The notes under the pieces are model-generated. The model saw only the letters and a program-made list of their open reading frames with translations. It made no database searches and was not told where the DNA came from. This document shows, piece after piece, positions 37,177-46,671 of a DNA stretch of 64,000 nucleotides. Each line of letters begins with the position of its first letter. The stretch's first letter is position 1. The DNA is from Putridiphycobacter sp965230195. Its GTDB lineage: Bacteria; Bacteroidota; Bacteroidia; Flavobacteriales_D; Crocinitomicaceae. The stretch covers positions 5,890,001-5,954,000 of the forward strand of contig OZ245997.1 of the NCBI GenBank assembly GCA_965230195.1, read 5' to 3'. Both the position numbers and the translations under genes were made by a program.

Positions 37177-37924
37177 ACTGCTATACATATTGTTTACGTT
37201 AATGTCGTATTATTCATTTGGCAATGATTTGTACGACCATCAACTGGACCATGACAAACTAGAATCCTTAAGGGAATCTATTAAGCATAATTCAAGGGAA
37301 TCGAACAGGTGGACATACGAAAGTGATGAAGCCTGGGAAAGAGAGACCAAAAGGTCATCAGGTAGCAGTGGATCAGGAGGAGGCAAAAAAACAAAACAGC
37401 GGAATTCAAGTTATCAATCCCCCCGAAGCAGAAGGTCCTCTGATTTTTCGGCACCAAGTTTTACGATAGGTCCGGCCTTTCAGGTAATTATTTACATTAT
37501 TCTGGGAGCAGGTCTTGCCTATTTAATTTACCTGTTATTCATTAACTCCGACTTTAAAGCCAATGGAAAGAAATATACGTCAGTAGATTTGGAGGACCGT
37601 GCGCCCTCTGAAATTCCAAAAACCGAGCTGGAAAGACTGTTGGAGGCAGCACTGGCAGACCAAAACTACCGGGAGGCTGTCAGGATCTATTATCTTTTCA
37701 TTCTAAAAGACCTTTCAGAGAAAAAATGGATCAGGTGGAAAAAAGAAAAGACCAATATGCATTATATAAATGAAATGCAGGATAAAAAGGAATACTCCCA
37801 ATTTAACACCATTGTTAACTATTTTGAGTTTATCTGGTATGGAAAACGGGAAATTAATCAGGCTCAATTCCAACAGATCCAGCCTGATTTTACCACATTA
37901 TTAACGAAACTTGGCATTAAATAA
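37169..37924 (+). CDS. DUF4129 membrane protein of the MoxR cluster
   Basis: About 251 residues if translation starts at the TTG at 37169, which gives a 20-residue signal peptide (MNKLLYILFTLMSYYSFG) and an 8-nt overlap with the SpoIIM-like gene. Another TTG at 37130 would add 13 residues. A Ser/Arg/Gly-rich linker (about 65-105) is followed by one TM (about 112-135) and a cytoplasmic DUF4129 domain (EALADQNYREAVRIYYLFIL-type segment, KEKTNMHYINEM). The function is unknown; it is always found with MoxR/DUF58 genes. The start codon is the uncertain part. Confidence 0.8.
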   Translation: MNKLLYILFTLMSYYSFGNDLYDHQLDHDKLESLRESIKHNSRESNRWTYESDEAWERETKRSSGSSGSGGGKKTKQRNSSYQSPRSRRSSDFSAPSFTIGPAFQVIIYIILGAGLAYLIYLLFINSDFKANGKKYTSVDLEDRAPSEIPKTELERLLEAALADQNYREAVRIYYLFILKDLSEKKWIRWKKEKTNMHYINEMQDKKEYSQFNTIVNYFEFIWYGKREINQAQFQQIQPDFTTLLTKLGIK

Positions 37925-37925
37925 A

Positions 37926-39206
37926 TTGAAGAAATCAGTTAAAATAACTATTCTCGTTGGTGCCGTTTTGCTCATTGGTGTGGTATTGTATTTTGTAGTT
38001 AACCCTAACCGATCATTTGAAACACAGAGCTGGAGAAAGTCCTACTCTCCTTCTGACAAAGGACCTTATGGTACCTATGTATTCAAGGAACTACTTGATA
38101 CCAACGGTATTTTTAGCTCTTTTGTTGAAATTAACAATACATTGGAAGAGGAATTGGAAGACGATTATGAAGAAAATGACATCTACCTGTTTATCGGACA
38201 AAAATACCATATTGATGAAGACGATTTTGAATACCTGAAGGAATTCGTTGACTTTGGAAATACAGCTTTGATTTCAGCTGAAAAACTGCCGGACCACGTT
38301 CTGGATTTCTTCTTTATCAAACTTAATTCTGCGTACGAACGACATAATGATTCTGTGCAGGTACATTCATTTACACATCAGGAGCTAACAGCGAAAAAAT
38401 ATTGGTTTAAATACATTTATAACAATTTGACCGAACGAACAGAGTGGACTTATTTTAAAGACAATAACTTCCAATATTATTCGGGTGATATCGATATTTT
38501 GGGTTATAATGCCAACCAACAAATCAACTTTATCAGCATTCCTTATGGTGACGGTGCCTTTTATTTGCACACCAGTCCGTATAACTTTACGAACATCTCA
38601 TTTTTTAGAAATGATGGCTTTGAATATGCTGAAGATCTGATTAAACATATTCCCCATGGAATGGTTCAGTGGGATGCCTATAACTTAAGGTTTCATTTCA
38701 GAAACAATCAATCGGGGTCCGGTTCCGGATCAGGATCATCAGGAAAACGGGGAGAAGGTCAAAGAAGTGTACTTGAATTTATTTTTAAGCATACCACTTT
38801 GACATGGGCTTTTTTCCTGCTGTTATTTACCGGTGTTTTTTACCTTATTTTTAAGGGTAAACGGCAACAAAAAATAATAGGCGCAATAGAATCAAAGGAA
38901 AATTCCTCTTTAAGGTATATTGAAACGGTTAGTTCATTATATCTGCAGGAAAGAAAACACAATAAACTGGTTTTACTACAAAAGAAGTCATTCATCGACT
39001 TTATCACCAACCATTACTTTATAGTCAGCCCGAAAATTAATCAAAAGTATGTGGACAAAATCCACATTAAATCCGGAATAGATAAAGAACGTATTAAAGC
39101 TATTTTTGTATCACTTGAAGAATTATCACATCAGGAGGTAGTTACTGATATTGAACTGATAGAATTGCAACAAAAAATTGAATATTTTTATAAAAAATGT
39201 AAATAA
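37926..39206 (+). CDS. DUF4350 membrane protein of the MoxR cluster
   Basis: About 426 residues from a TTG at 37926, directly after the preceding TAA; the frame also extends to a TTG at 37911. An N-terminal TM (about 4-24) is followed by RSFETQSWRKSYSPSDKGPY and a periplasmic DUF4350 region (GTYVFKELL ... IGQKYHIDEDDFEYLKEFV), similar to the glutamine-amidotransferase-like part seen in this family. A Gly/Ser linker, a second TM near 290-310 and a cytoplasmic helical tail complete it. It precedes moxR by 2 bp. Function unknown; probably an envelope partner of the MoxR-DUF58 pair. Confidence 0.82.
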   Translation: MKKSVKITILVGAVLLIGVVLYFVVNPNRSFETQSWRKSYSPSDKGPYGTYVFKELLDTNGIFSSFVEINNTLEEELEDDYEENDIYLFIGQKYHIDEDDFEYLKEFVDFGNTALISAEKLPDHVLDFFFIKLNSAYERHNDSVQVHSFTHQELTAKKYWFKYIYNNLTERTEWTYFKDNNFQYYSGDIDILGYNANQQINFISIPYGDGAFYLHTSPYNFTNISFFRNDGFEYAEDLIKHIPHGMVQWDAYNLRFHFRNNQSGSGSGSGSSGKRGEGQRSVLEFIFKHTTLTWAFFLLLFTGVFYLIFKGKRQQKIIGAIESKENSSLRYIETVSSLYLQERKHNKLVLLQKKSFIDFITNHYFIVSPKINQKYVDKIHIKSGIDKERIKAIFVSLEELSHQEVVTDIELIELQQKIEYFYKKCK

Positions 39207-39208
39207 TT

Positions 39209-40345
39209 ATGGAAGAGAATGCATTTACACCTGAACAGAACGACAATAAGAATAACGAATCCGAAAACCAATCTGCAGATATAAATCAGCCTGGAGCGGA
39301 AGCGCCAAAAGAAACCGAGCAAGAACAACAAGAACAAAAAACCGCTGATATACCGGAAGTAAAAGCATCTTCTGATCCATTGTTTCAATCCCGTTTAAAT
39401 ATCATGTTGGTCAATGAGAAAGTATCGTTGGCGAAATCCCAAATTTCAAATTTTATTGTTGGTCAGCACGAGTTAATCGACCTTTTACTGATTAGCTTAT
39501 TCTCAAATGGTCATGTTTTATTGGAAGGTGTTCCGGGAATTGCCAAAACATTAACTGCAAAGGTACTGGCTAAAACCCTAAACGTTGACTTTTCAAGGAT
39601 TCAGTTTACACCCGACCTGATGCCTTCTGATGTGATTGGAACTTCCATTTTTAACATGAAAAATTCGGAGTTTGAATTTAAGAGCGGACCAGTGTTTTCT
39701 AACATTATTTTGATTGATGAAATTAACCGGTCACCGGCTAAAACTCAGGCTGCCTTGTTTGAGGTAATGGAAGAAAGACAAATCACTTATGACGGAAAGG
39801 TTTACAAAATGGAATATCCTTTTTTAGTCCTGGCAACACAAAACCCTGTTGAGCAGGAAGGAACCTATAATTTACCGGAAGCACAGCTGGACCGTTTTTT
39901 ATTTAAGATTAAAATTACCTATCCGGACCAACAGGATGAGCTGGAAATTCTTAAGCGTTATAAAAACAGGAAAAATGCACCTGACCTGGATGCTGTAAAG
40001 TCCGTTTTTACTGCTGAGAACCTACTCGAAATCCAGGATATTATTGAACAAATCAGAGTTGAAGATCAACTCCTGAATTACATATCACTGATTACTGAAA
40101 AAACCAGAAATCACGCGAAAATTTACCTTGGTGGATCACCAAGAGCTTCTTTATCTATGTTAAAAGGATCTAAGGCTTTTGCTGCCATGAGGGGACGTGA
40201 CTTTGTGATTCCGGATGATATCCAATACGTTTGTCCTCATGTACTAAATCACAGAATGATACTAACCCCTGAAGCCGAAATGGAAGGTTTAACTGTGGAA
40301 GATGTTATTCAGGAAATTTTACAGGAAGTTGAGGTACCAAGATAG
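39209..40345 (+). CDS. MoxR-family AAA+ ATPase
   Basis: 378 residues. An acidic, Gln/Glu-rich N-terminal extension (1-58) is unusual for the family. The AAA+ core follows: Walker A GVPGIAKT (107-114), Walker B ILIDEINR (167-174), sensor LATQNPVEQEGTY (208-220) and a C-terminal lid with GGSPRASLSML. MoxR ATPases act as chaperones that mature or activate partner complexes, usually with DUF58 and VWA proteins. The next gene starts at the base after its stop and encodes DUF58. No VWA-domain gene follows, so the cluster is a short version. Confidence 0.94.
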   Translation: MEENAFTPEQNDNKNNESENQSADINQPGAEAPKETEQEQQEQKTADIPEVKASSDPLFQSRLNIMLVNEKVSLAKSQISNFIVGQHELIDLLLISLFSNGHVLLEGVPGIAKTLTAKVLAKTLNVDFSRIQFTPDLMPSDVIGTSIFNMKNSEFEFKSGPVFSNIILIDEINRSPAKTQAALFEVMEERQITYDGKVYKMEYPFLVLATQNPVEQEGTYNLPEAQLDRFLFKIKITYPDQQDELEILKRYKNRKNAPDLDAVKSVFTAENLLEIQDIIEQIRVEDQLLNYISLITEKTRNHAKIYLGGSPRASLSMLKGSKAFAAMRGRDFVIPDDIQYVCPHVLNHRMILTPEAEMEGLTVEDVIQEILQEVEVPR

Positions 40346-41674
40346 ATGAGGGTTTTAAAGGGACTATATTTTACCAATTGGTTTTTTATTGCTTTACTGG
40401 GGATAGTATTTGTCTTCATAATGGCATTTCTATTTCCTTTTTTATTCGCAATTGCCCAGGGTGCGTTGATATTATTACTTGCTATTATTTTCCTGGAAAT
40501 ATTCATTCTTTTTATGCCAAAGCAACCCATTGCTGCACAAAGAAAAGTCAATCAGCCGATATCACTTGGTGATGAAAACCCTGTGAGTATAAAAATTACC
40601 AACTTATATCAAACCGCAGTCAGGGCGTTGGTCTATGACAATACACCTGTGCAGCTTCAGTTAAGGGATTTATACTTTTCAGGCTTTATCAGTTCTAAAA
40701 AGTCAAAACGGTTCGATTATAAAATCAGACCTACCGACCGTGGTTTATATACTTTTGAAGACATATTTGTATATGTATCCACCTTTCTTCACTTTGTACA
40801 AAGAAGACTGATTATTGAAGATAGAGCAGAAGTGGCGGCTTACCCTTCAATTTTGCAGATGAAAAAAATGGAGCTGAAAGTATTCACCAAAACCTCCAGT
40901 ATCGGGATCAAAAAAATCAGACGTCTTGGTCACAATAACGAGTTTGAGCAAATTAAAAATTATGTTCAGGGAGATGATTTCAGAACTGTAAACTGGAAAG
41001 CCACGGGAAGACGAAATGAATTAATGGTTAATCAGTATCAGGATGAGCGCTCTCAAAACATATACTCCATCATTGATAAGAGCAGAACTATGCGAATGCC
41101 ATTCAATGATTTATCATTACTTGATTACGCTATCAATTCAACACTGGCTTTCTCTAATATTGCCATTAAAAAGGGAGATAAGGTAGGTTTTCACACGTTT
41201 TCAAATAAACTTGGTTCTTTCTTAAAAGCTGAACGGACGGGTGGACAGCTTAAGCGAATCATGGAATTGCTCTACAATCAGAAAACACATTTTTTAGAGG
41301 CCGATTTTAATCTGTTATACCAAAATATAAGAAACAAAATTAAGGGCCGTAGCCTGATTATGCTATACACCAATATTGAAACGGAGTATGGCTTAAAAAG
41401 AATATTACCTCATTTAAAACGGATTAATAATAATCATCTTTTGGTGGTGATTTTCTTTGAAAACACAGAAATTAATGCTGTGATTAATGAAACGCCAAAA
41501 CACGTTGGTGATATCTATCTGAAAACCTTTGCTGAAAAATATAAGATGGATAAAAGGCGCTTTGCCTTCGAACTCAAAAAGAATGGCATTCAAACCATTC
41601 TGACCACACCTGAAAGTCTTTCGGTAGATACGGTTAATAAATACCTTGAAATGAAATCGAGGGGAATGATTTAA
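40346..41674 (+). CDS. DUF58 domain protein
   Basis: 442 residues. Two N-terminal TMs (about 10-55), a beta-rich middle region and the DUF58 motif FEQIKNYVQGDDFRTVNWKA (about 200-220), followed by a VWA-like alpha/beta domain (YSIIDKSRTMRM) carrying a MIDAS-like DxSxT variant (DKSRT). It is the standard partner of MoxR ATPases. No gap to moxR, and it is the last gene of the cluster. The exact process served is unknown. Confidence 0.9.
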   Translation: MRVLKGLYFTNWFFIALLGIVFVFIMAFLFPFLFAIAQGALILLLAIIFLEIFILFMPKQPIAAQRKVNQPISLGDENPVSIKITNLYQTAVRALVYDNTPVQLQLRDLYFSGFISSKKSKRFDYKIRPTDRGLYTFEDIFVYVSTFLHFVQRRLIIEDRAEVAAYPSILQMKKMELKVFTKTSSIGIKKIRRLGHNNEFEQIKNYVQGDDFRTVNWKATGRRNELMVNQYQDERSQNIYSIIDKSRTMRMPFNDLSLLDYAINSTLAFSNIAIKKGDKVGFHTFSNKLGSFLKAERTGGQLKRIMELLYNQKTHFLEADFNLLYQNIRNKIKGRSLIMLYTNIETEYGLKRILPHLKRINNNHLLVVIFFENTEINAVINETPKHVGDIYLKTFAEKYKMDKRRFAFELKKNGIQTILTTPESLSVDTVNKYLEMKSRGMI

Positions 41675-41751
41675 CTGGTAATAACTAATAACCGTTTTAC
41701 ACTATATTTTGTAAATTTCAGGCTATATTTAAAACTGAAAAGTTCAGTGCT

Positions 41752-42831
41752 ATGATGAAACAATTAATTACTATTTTTTCTATACTAATTGCAAATACTT
41801 TAATCAGTCAGAATTCTGATTTTAAACTAAACTACGACAATGCTTCGAAATTGGCAGATGTTCCCTTAAGGTGTATTGACAAAGAATATCCCAATAAACT
41901 TGGGCAGGTACTGAATGCTGATAGTGACTTAAGAACACCATCAGATTTGCATCCGGTTTTTTATGGTTGTTTCGACTGGCATTCATCAGTTCATGGACAC
42001 TGGTTATTAACAAAAGTTCTCAATGATTTTCCTGCCACCGACCTGAGCAGAAATATAAGTCAGCGGTGGGATGAGAAATTTACATTACTGAATGTATTGA
42101 AGGAAGTGAATTATTTTTCACTTGAAAACAATAAAACCTTTGAAAGAACTTATGGCTGGGCCTGGCTGTTAAAACTGCAAATGGCACTGAAACAAAGTAA
42201 ACATCAAAACGCAGCCAACTGGCACAAATCATTGCAACCACTGGCTAACCTAATTGTTAAAAAATATAAAGAATTTCTGCCTAAGCTGGCTTACCCAATC
42301 CGGGTTGGTGAACATACTAATACGGCTTTTGGATTGGCATTTGCGCTTGACTATGCACGTTTTGAAAAAGACAGTGTTCTGGAAAACATGATTGTAAACA
42401 AAGCCAAATCGTTCTACATGGGTGATAAAAATTGCCCCATTGAATGGGAGCCTGGTGGATTTGATTTTTTATCACCATGTCTTCAGGAAGCTAATCTGAT
42501 GGCTGAAGTGCTTCAACCTGAAGAGTTCAAAGAATGGTTAAAGGGATTTATTCCCCAACTACTAAAGAAAAAATTTACACTCGAGCCGGCAAAGGTGCTC
42601 GATCGTGAAGATGGCAAACTGGTTCATTTGGATGGACTGAATTTTTCACGGGCCTGGTGTTTGTACAGATTGGCCGCTCATTTGCCTAAGCAGAAAGAAA
42701 AACTGATATCAATAGCAGATCAGCACGTCACAGCATCAATGGATCATGTCACAGGTAGCCATTATATGGGCAGTCACTGGTTAGCTTCATTTTTAGTATA
42801 TGCACTCGAAATGCGGGGAGCAATACAATAA
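41752..42831 (+). CDS. DUF2891 family protein, exported
   Basis: 359 residues. A signal peptide (MMKQLITIFSILIANTLISQ) is followed by the DUF2891 signature HPVFYGCFDWHSSVHGHW (about 66-83) and conserved ERTYGWAWLLKL and GSHYMGSHWLASF. The pattern of His/Trp/Glu residues and helical repeats resembles an (alpha/alpha)6 barrel, as in some glycan-active enzymes; that is inference. The gene stands alone between DUF58 and the convergent propeller phosphatase. Confidence 0.85.
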   Translation: MMKQLITIFSILIANTLISQNSDFKLNYDNASKLADVPLRCIDKEYPNKLGQVLNADSDLRTPSDLHPVFYGCFDWHSSVHGHWLLTKVLNDFPATDLSRNISQRWDEKFTLLNVLKEVNYFSLENNKTFERTYGWAWLLKLQMALKQSKHQNAANWHKSLQPLANLIVKKYKEFLPKLAYPIRVGEHTNTAFGLAFALDYARFEKDSVLENMIVNKAKSFYMGDKNCPIEWEPGGFDFLSPCLQEANLMAEVLQPEEFKEWLKGFIPQLLKKKFTLEPAKVLDREDGKLVHLDGLNFSRAWCLYRLAAHLPKQKEKLISIADQHVTASMDHVTGSHYMGSHWLASFLVYALEMRGAIQ

Positions 42832-42847
42832 CGTGAGTCCGGGAGAA

Positions 42848-45800
42848 TCAAAAATTTATTGATACCCCAATAACACAAACATCATCAACCTGTTCGTGGC
42901 CACCCCTCCACTCGTCAAATTTCTGCTCCAGTATTTTCCTTTGTTTATCCATATCCTCATCCTGAATATCCAATAAAAGAGCCTTAAACCGTCTGTTCAT
43001 GAACTTCTTTCCTTTTTCACCACCAAACTGGTCAACATAACCATCTGAAAATATGTATATCCTATCTCCTTCTTTAAGATCCAGATCATGCGTTGTATAA
43101 GGAGAAATATTTTCGAAGAAGCCAACCGGCTGTTTATTTGCTTTTATCTCAATGATGTCACCATCCCTTACTATCCAAAGGGGATTATGGGCACCGGCAT
43201 ATTGTAATTTACGACCCTCTATTACGCATAAAGCAATATCCATCCCATCATGTACCTGTTCTTCCGACCGGTGAAATTCCTGTATTACTATTTCTCTTGT
43301 CTGGTCCAGTATTTTCCCCGGATCAGAAAGTCCGTACTCTCTTACGGACCTATCCAAAGCATGACCACATATTACGCTTACCATTGCGCCCGGAACACCA
43401 TGACCCGTACAATCCGCAGCAGCAAATAGTATTTTGTCCCCTTTCTGATGCATCCAGTAAAAATCTCCGGCAACCACATCTTTAGGTTTATACAGAATAA
43501 ATGATTCTTCAAGGTATTCTTTTACAATACGGGTTGGCGATAAAATAGCGCTTTGAATTCTTTTTGCGTAAATGATACTGTCAGTAATTTCCTGATGCTG
43601 CTCCCTTATTTCATCTGTGGCAGATTTAATTTGCGATTTTAGTTCCTGTTCCCTTAACCTCATCTTATTAGTCCGGAAGAAAAAGAAAGAAGTAAACAAT
43701 AATAAAACAACAACCACATAGCCTATTCTTGCCCAAATTGTTTTCCACCAGGGTGGGAAAATGGTAAATTCAAACTCAACAGGATCACTCCACTTCCCCC
43801 CTGACCCTATAGCAACTAACTTAAATTTAAAAGTACCATCCGGTAGATTTCTATATTCCGCCTTAGCTTCCGAAGTCACTTCGCTCCATTCCTCATCCAG
43901 TCCTTCTATCATATAACTATATCTGACCTGATGAGGTGCAATCCAATCAATTGCTGAAAAACAAAAAGTCAGATGGTTTTTTTTATGTGTCAGTTCAAGG
44001 TTACCGGGTAAATTGTAAAATGGTATCACTTCGTTAAATGCAACAGCTTCATCTTTATATTGCTGGAAATCGATATCCTGTTCACTTATTCTTAGCGTCA
44101 CAATCTGCGGTCTGACATCCGTTTCGTTGGCTTTAATTCTCTTTAAATCCAAAGCAACGAGACTCTTTTCATTGCTCCACCATATCTTACCCGACTGGTC
44201 AAAACAAACACTGTTTGTGGCAAAACCGATTCCTTTTAAACCATCTCGCTTAACATAGGATTGAATTTTCTTTCCAACAACGGTATCAGCCATATTTATA
44301 CTGCTTATTCCACCCCTTGTACTTACCCAAATATTATCATTATCGTCCTCAATTATCGATTTTACCCGGTTATCAACCAATCCCTGCTTAACTGTATATG
44401 CAGTAAAATGGTGGCCATCAAATTTGCATACCCCCTCTTCTGTCCCAAACCACATATTCCCGGATTTATCTTCTAAAACCGATACCACAACATTACTTAA
44501 CAGGCCCTCTTTTTCGGAATAGTGGGTAATAAATTCTCCATCAAATTTACTGACACCATGACCCCTGGTCGCAAACCAGATATTACCGTCAGTATCTTCA
44601 CTAATCGACCTGATTTTATTCAAACTAAGCCCATTATCCTGTGAATACCTGGTAAAAACAGCTTCAGAAGTATCTGTTGCCTTTTGGTACCTGGTTAAGC
44701 CGGATTTAATAGAACTGAACCAGATATCATGATTTCTGTCTTCATAAATTGCCCTGATATCCTCTCCTGCCACACCTTGTTGATCAGAATACTGGGTAAA
44801 TTGCTTTCCATCAAAACAAATGGCACCAGACGTACCTGTTCCAAACCAAACATTGCCCTCAAAATCTTCGCAAATGGCCCAGGTGGCTTCGCCAGGATAT
44901 CCTTCTTCTTTTGAAATCCGGTTCATGGTTTTACCATCAAATCTTAACAGACCAGATGACTTTGTACCAAACCAAACCCGTTGTTTTTTATCCTGACAGA
45001 TGCTTAACACGGTATTTTCACTTAGTTTTTGATCTTTTGTGAAATTTAAAAAACTATTGGGTTTTATTTTATTGATCCCGCCTTCCCAGGTTGTTGCCCA
45101 CAGGTTACCTGTATGATCTTTCCGGACAGAGAAAACAACATCATTACTCAAACCCTCAGTGGTAGTAATGTGCATAATCGCCTTCCCATCAAAGCAATTT
45201 AGCCCTCCTCCGCTGGTACCAAACCAAATATTACCCTCCTGGTCTTCGGTTATAGATCTGATCCTATTACTACTCAACCCTTCTTTTGTTGTCAGATACG
45301 AAATGTTCCTGCCGTCGTAACGACAAACACCTGCTCCCCATGTGCCAAACCACATTATCCCGTTTTGGTCCTGAAAAACAGACATCACAGCATTGTGTGC
45401 CGCTTCACTTCCCAATTGAATCCTTTTAAATTTTTGTCCGTCATAAACGACCACACCACCACCTTCAGTACTGAACCACAATTGTCCCTTATCATCCTCC
45501 AACATACATGAAATAACATTATCGCCCAGCCCTTCCTTTACAGTATAATGTGTCAATGATTCGCCATCATATTTCGTCAGGCCACCATATGTGCCAAACC
45601 ACATGTTTCCTTTACTGTCCTCCAGAAGTGACCATACCACATTATGGGACAACCCTTCTTTTTCTGAAAAAACCGTAAAATAATTGCCGTCATATTTGCA
45701 TACACCCCCTCCATAGGTACCAAACCAAAGGTTTCCTTTACTGTCTTCAATAATTGAGGTCACCGTATTCGCCGGCAAACCATTTTTCTCTCCAAAATTT

Positions 45801-46507
45801 AAAATATTGACACCATCATAACAACTGACTCCACCGTTAAATGATCCAAACCATAAATTACCTCTGCTATCCTCAGCCACACTCATAACAGAGGGAGAAG
45901 GCAAACCATGGTCCACACCAAAATATTGAATGTCATAAAAAAAGTTATCTCTGAAACTTGGTCCCGTTGCTGTAACAGGGTTAGGCTTTTTAACTAACCT
46001 TTTTTCTCCATTAACTGTTACAGGTTCACCAGTTTGCAAAGTATCTCCATGAGAATTTACTAATACAAAAGTTTCAGCTCCGCTTTCAGAAGCCGTATTA
46101 CCCGTAAACGCATCAATATTAAAAGGTACGGATGGCCAATCATTCTGTAAAGCGATAGAATTAGTAAACAGGGTCACACTATCTGTAAAGTCAGCAGTGA
46201 AAACTTCAGGTTTTTCTAACTGTTTTGAGTTAATGATTTCCCCTTTTATTAAAATCGGTTTTCCGGTAATTATTGTGTCCCCTTTTGTATTGATCAATGG
46301 TTCAATATTTTTACCGGTGAAAGGATTAACAGCATAACCACTATACAAATTTAAACTTGCGGATTCACGTTGATGATATACAGTTGGTGGCAGGATATTT
46401 CCCGAATCATTCATGCTGTCAGAACAGGAAAAGAAAATCATCATTATACCAATAAATCCAATTGTTTTATACAAGGTATATTTTTTCTGATTTGGGGACA
46501 GGAACAT
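42848..46507 (-). CDS. Propeller sensor lipoprotein with SpoIIE-type PP2C phosphatase
   Basis: 1219 residues from the ATG at 46507 (MFLSPNQKKY); the frame extends to 46594 but that adds no signal peptide. The N-terminus is a lipoprotein signal ending FFSC/SD. A region of about 140 residues contains two copies of a GDTxxTGxPxxxxGE segment. Fourteen two-component-regulator propeller repeats follow (EDSKGNLWFGTYGGGVCKYDG type), enough for two seven-bladed propellers; then a Y_Y_Y domain, one TM (about 920-945), a helix with TDSIIYAKRIQ, and a SpoIIE/PP2C domain (ADCTGHGVPGAMVS near 1030). A lipid anchor plus a TM in one chain is unusual: the sensor would lie in the periplasm, held at both ends. 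Divergent from the ECF sigma gene. Confidence 0.9.
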   Translation of the reverse strand: MFLSPNQKKYTLYKTIGFIGIMMIFFSCSDSMNDSGNILPPTVYHQRESASLNLYSGYAVNPFTGKNIEPLINTKGDTIITGKPILIKGEIINSKQLEKPEVFTADFTDSVTLFTNSIALQNDWPSVPFNIDAFTGNTASESGAETFVLVNSHGDTLQTGEPVTVNGEKRLVKKPNPVTATGPSFRDNFFYDIQYFGVDHGLPSPSVMSVAEDSRGNLWFGSFNGGVSCYDGVNILNFGEKNGLPANTVTSIIEDSKGNLWFGTYGGGVCKYDGNYFTVFSEKEGLSHNVVWSLLEDSKGNMWFGTYGGLTKYDGESLTHYTVKEGLGDNVISCMLEDDKGQLWFSTEGGGVVVYDGQKFKRIQLGSEAAHNAVMSVFQDQNGIMWFGTWGAGVCRYDGRNISYLTTKEGLSSNRIRSITEDQEGNIWFGTSGGGLNCFDGKAIMHITTTEGLSNDVVFSVRKDHTGNLWATTWEGGINKIKPNSFLNFTKDQKLSENTVLSICQDKKQRVWFGTKSSGLLRFDGKTMNRISKEEGYPGEATWAICEDFEGNVWFGTGTSGAICFDGKQFTQYSDQQGVAGEDIRAIYEDRNHDIWFSSIKSGLTRYQKATDTSEAVFTRYSQDNGLSLNKIRSISEDTDGNIWFATRGHGVSKFDGEFITHYSEKEGLLSNVVVSVLEDKSGNMWFGTEEGVCKFDGHHFTAYTVKQGLVDNRVKSIIEDDNDNIWVSTRGGISSINMADTVVGKKIQSYVKRDGLKGIGFATNSVCFDQSGKIWWSNEKSLVALDLKRIKANETDVRPQIVTLRISEQDIDFQQYKDEAVAFNEVIPFYNLPGNLELTHKKNHLTFCFSAIDWIAPHQVRYSYMIEGLDEEWSEVTSEAKAEYRNLPDGTFKFKLVAIGSGGKWSDPVEFEFTIFPPWWKTIWARIGYVVVVLLLFTSFFFFRTNKMRLREQELKSQIKSATDEIREQHQEITDSIIYAKRIQSAILSPTRIVKEYLEESFILYKPKDVVAGDFYWMHQKGDKILFAAADCTGHGVPGAMVSVICGHALDRSVREYGLSDPGKILDQTREIVIQEFHRSEEQVHDGMDIALCVIEGRKLQYAGAHNPLWIVRDGDIIEIKANKQPVGFFENISPYTTHDLDLKEGDRIYIFSDGYVDQFGGEKGKKFMNRRFKALLLDIQDEDMDKQRKILEQKFDEWRGGHEQVDDVCVIGVSINF

Positions 46508-46653
46508 AATAAAACAATGATTTCTAATAACCAAGATACGGTTTTTATACGAAAATTCTGATTTTAATATCATTCCACTCTGTTTACCTTGCAATTAGAG
46601 TTATTTAATCAGTCAAAATGATTAAATAAAGTCCCCCTTTTTAAAGTATTTAT

Positions 46654-46661
46654 TAAATTTG
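46654..46661 (+). promoter_or_regulatory. Promoter -7 box of the ECF sigma gene
   Basis: TAAATTTG matches TAnnTTTG and ends 10 nt before the ATG at 46672, so the leader would be only a few nucleotides. This is the vegetative-type box, so the sigma gene itself is probably read by the main sigma factor. Confidence 0.5.
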
Positions 46662-46671
46662 GCTGCCTACA

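Noticed and set aside
46508..46594. 29-codon upstream extension of the propeller phosphatase
   Set aside because: The internal ATG at 46507 yields a proper lipoprotein signal; the extension would bury it.
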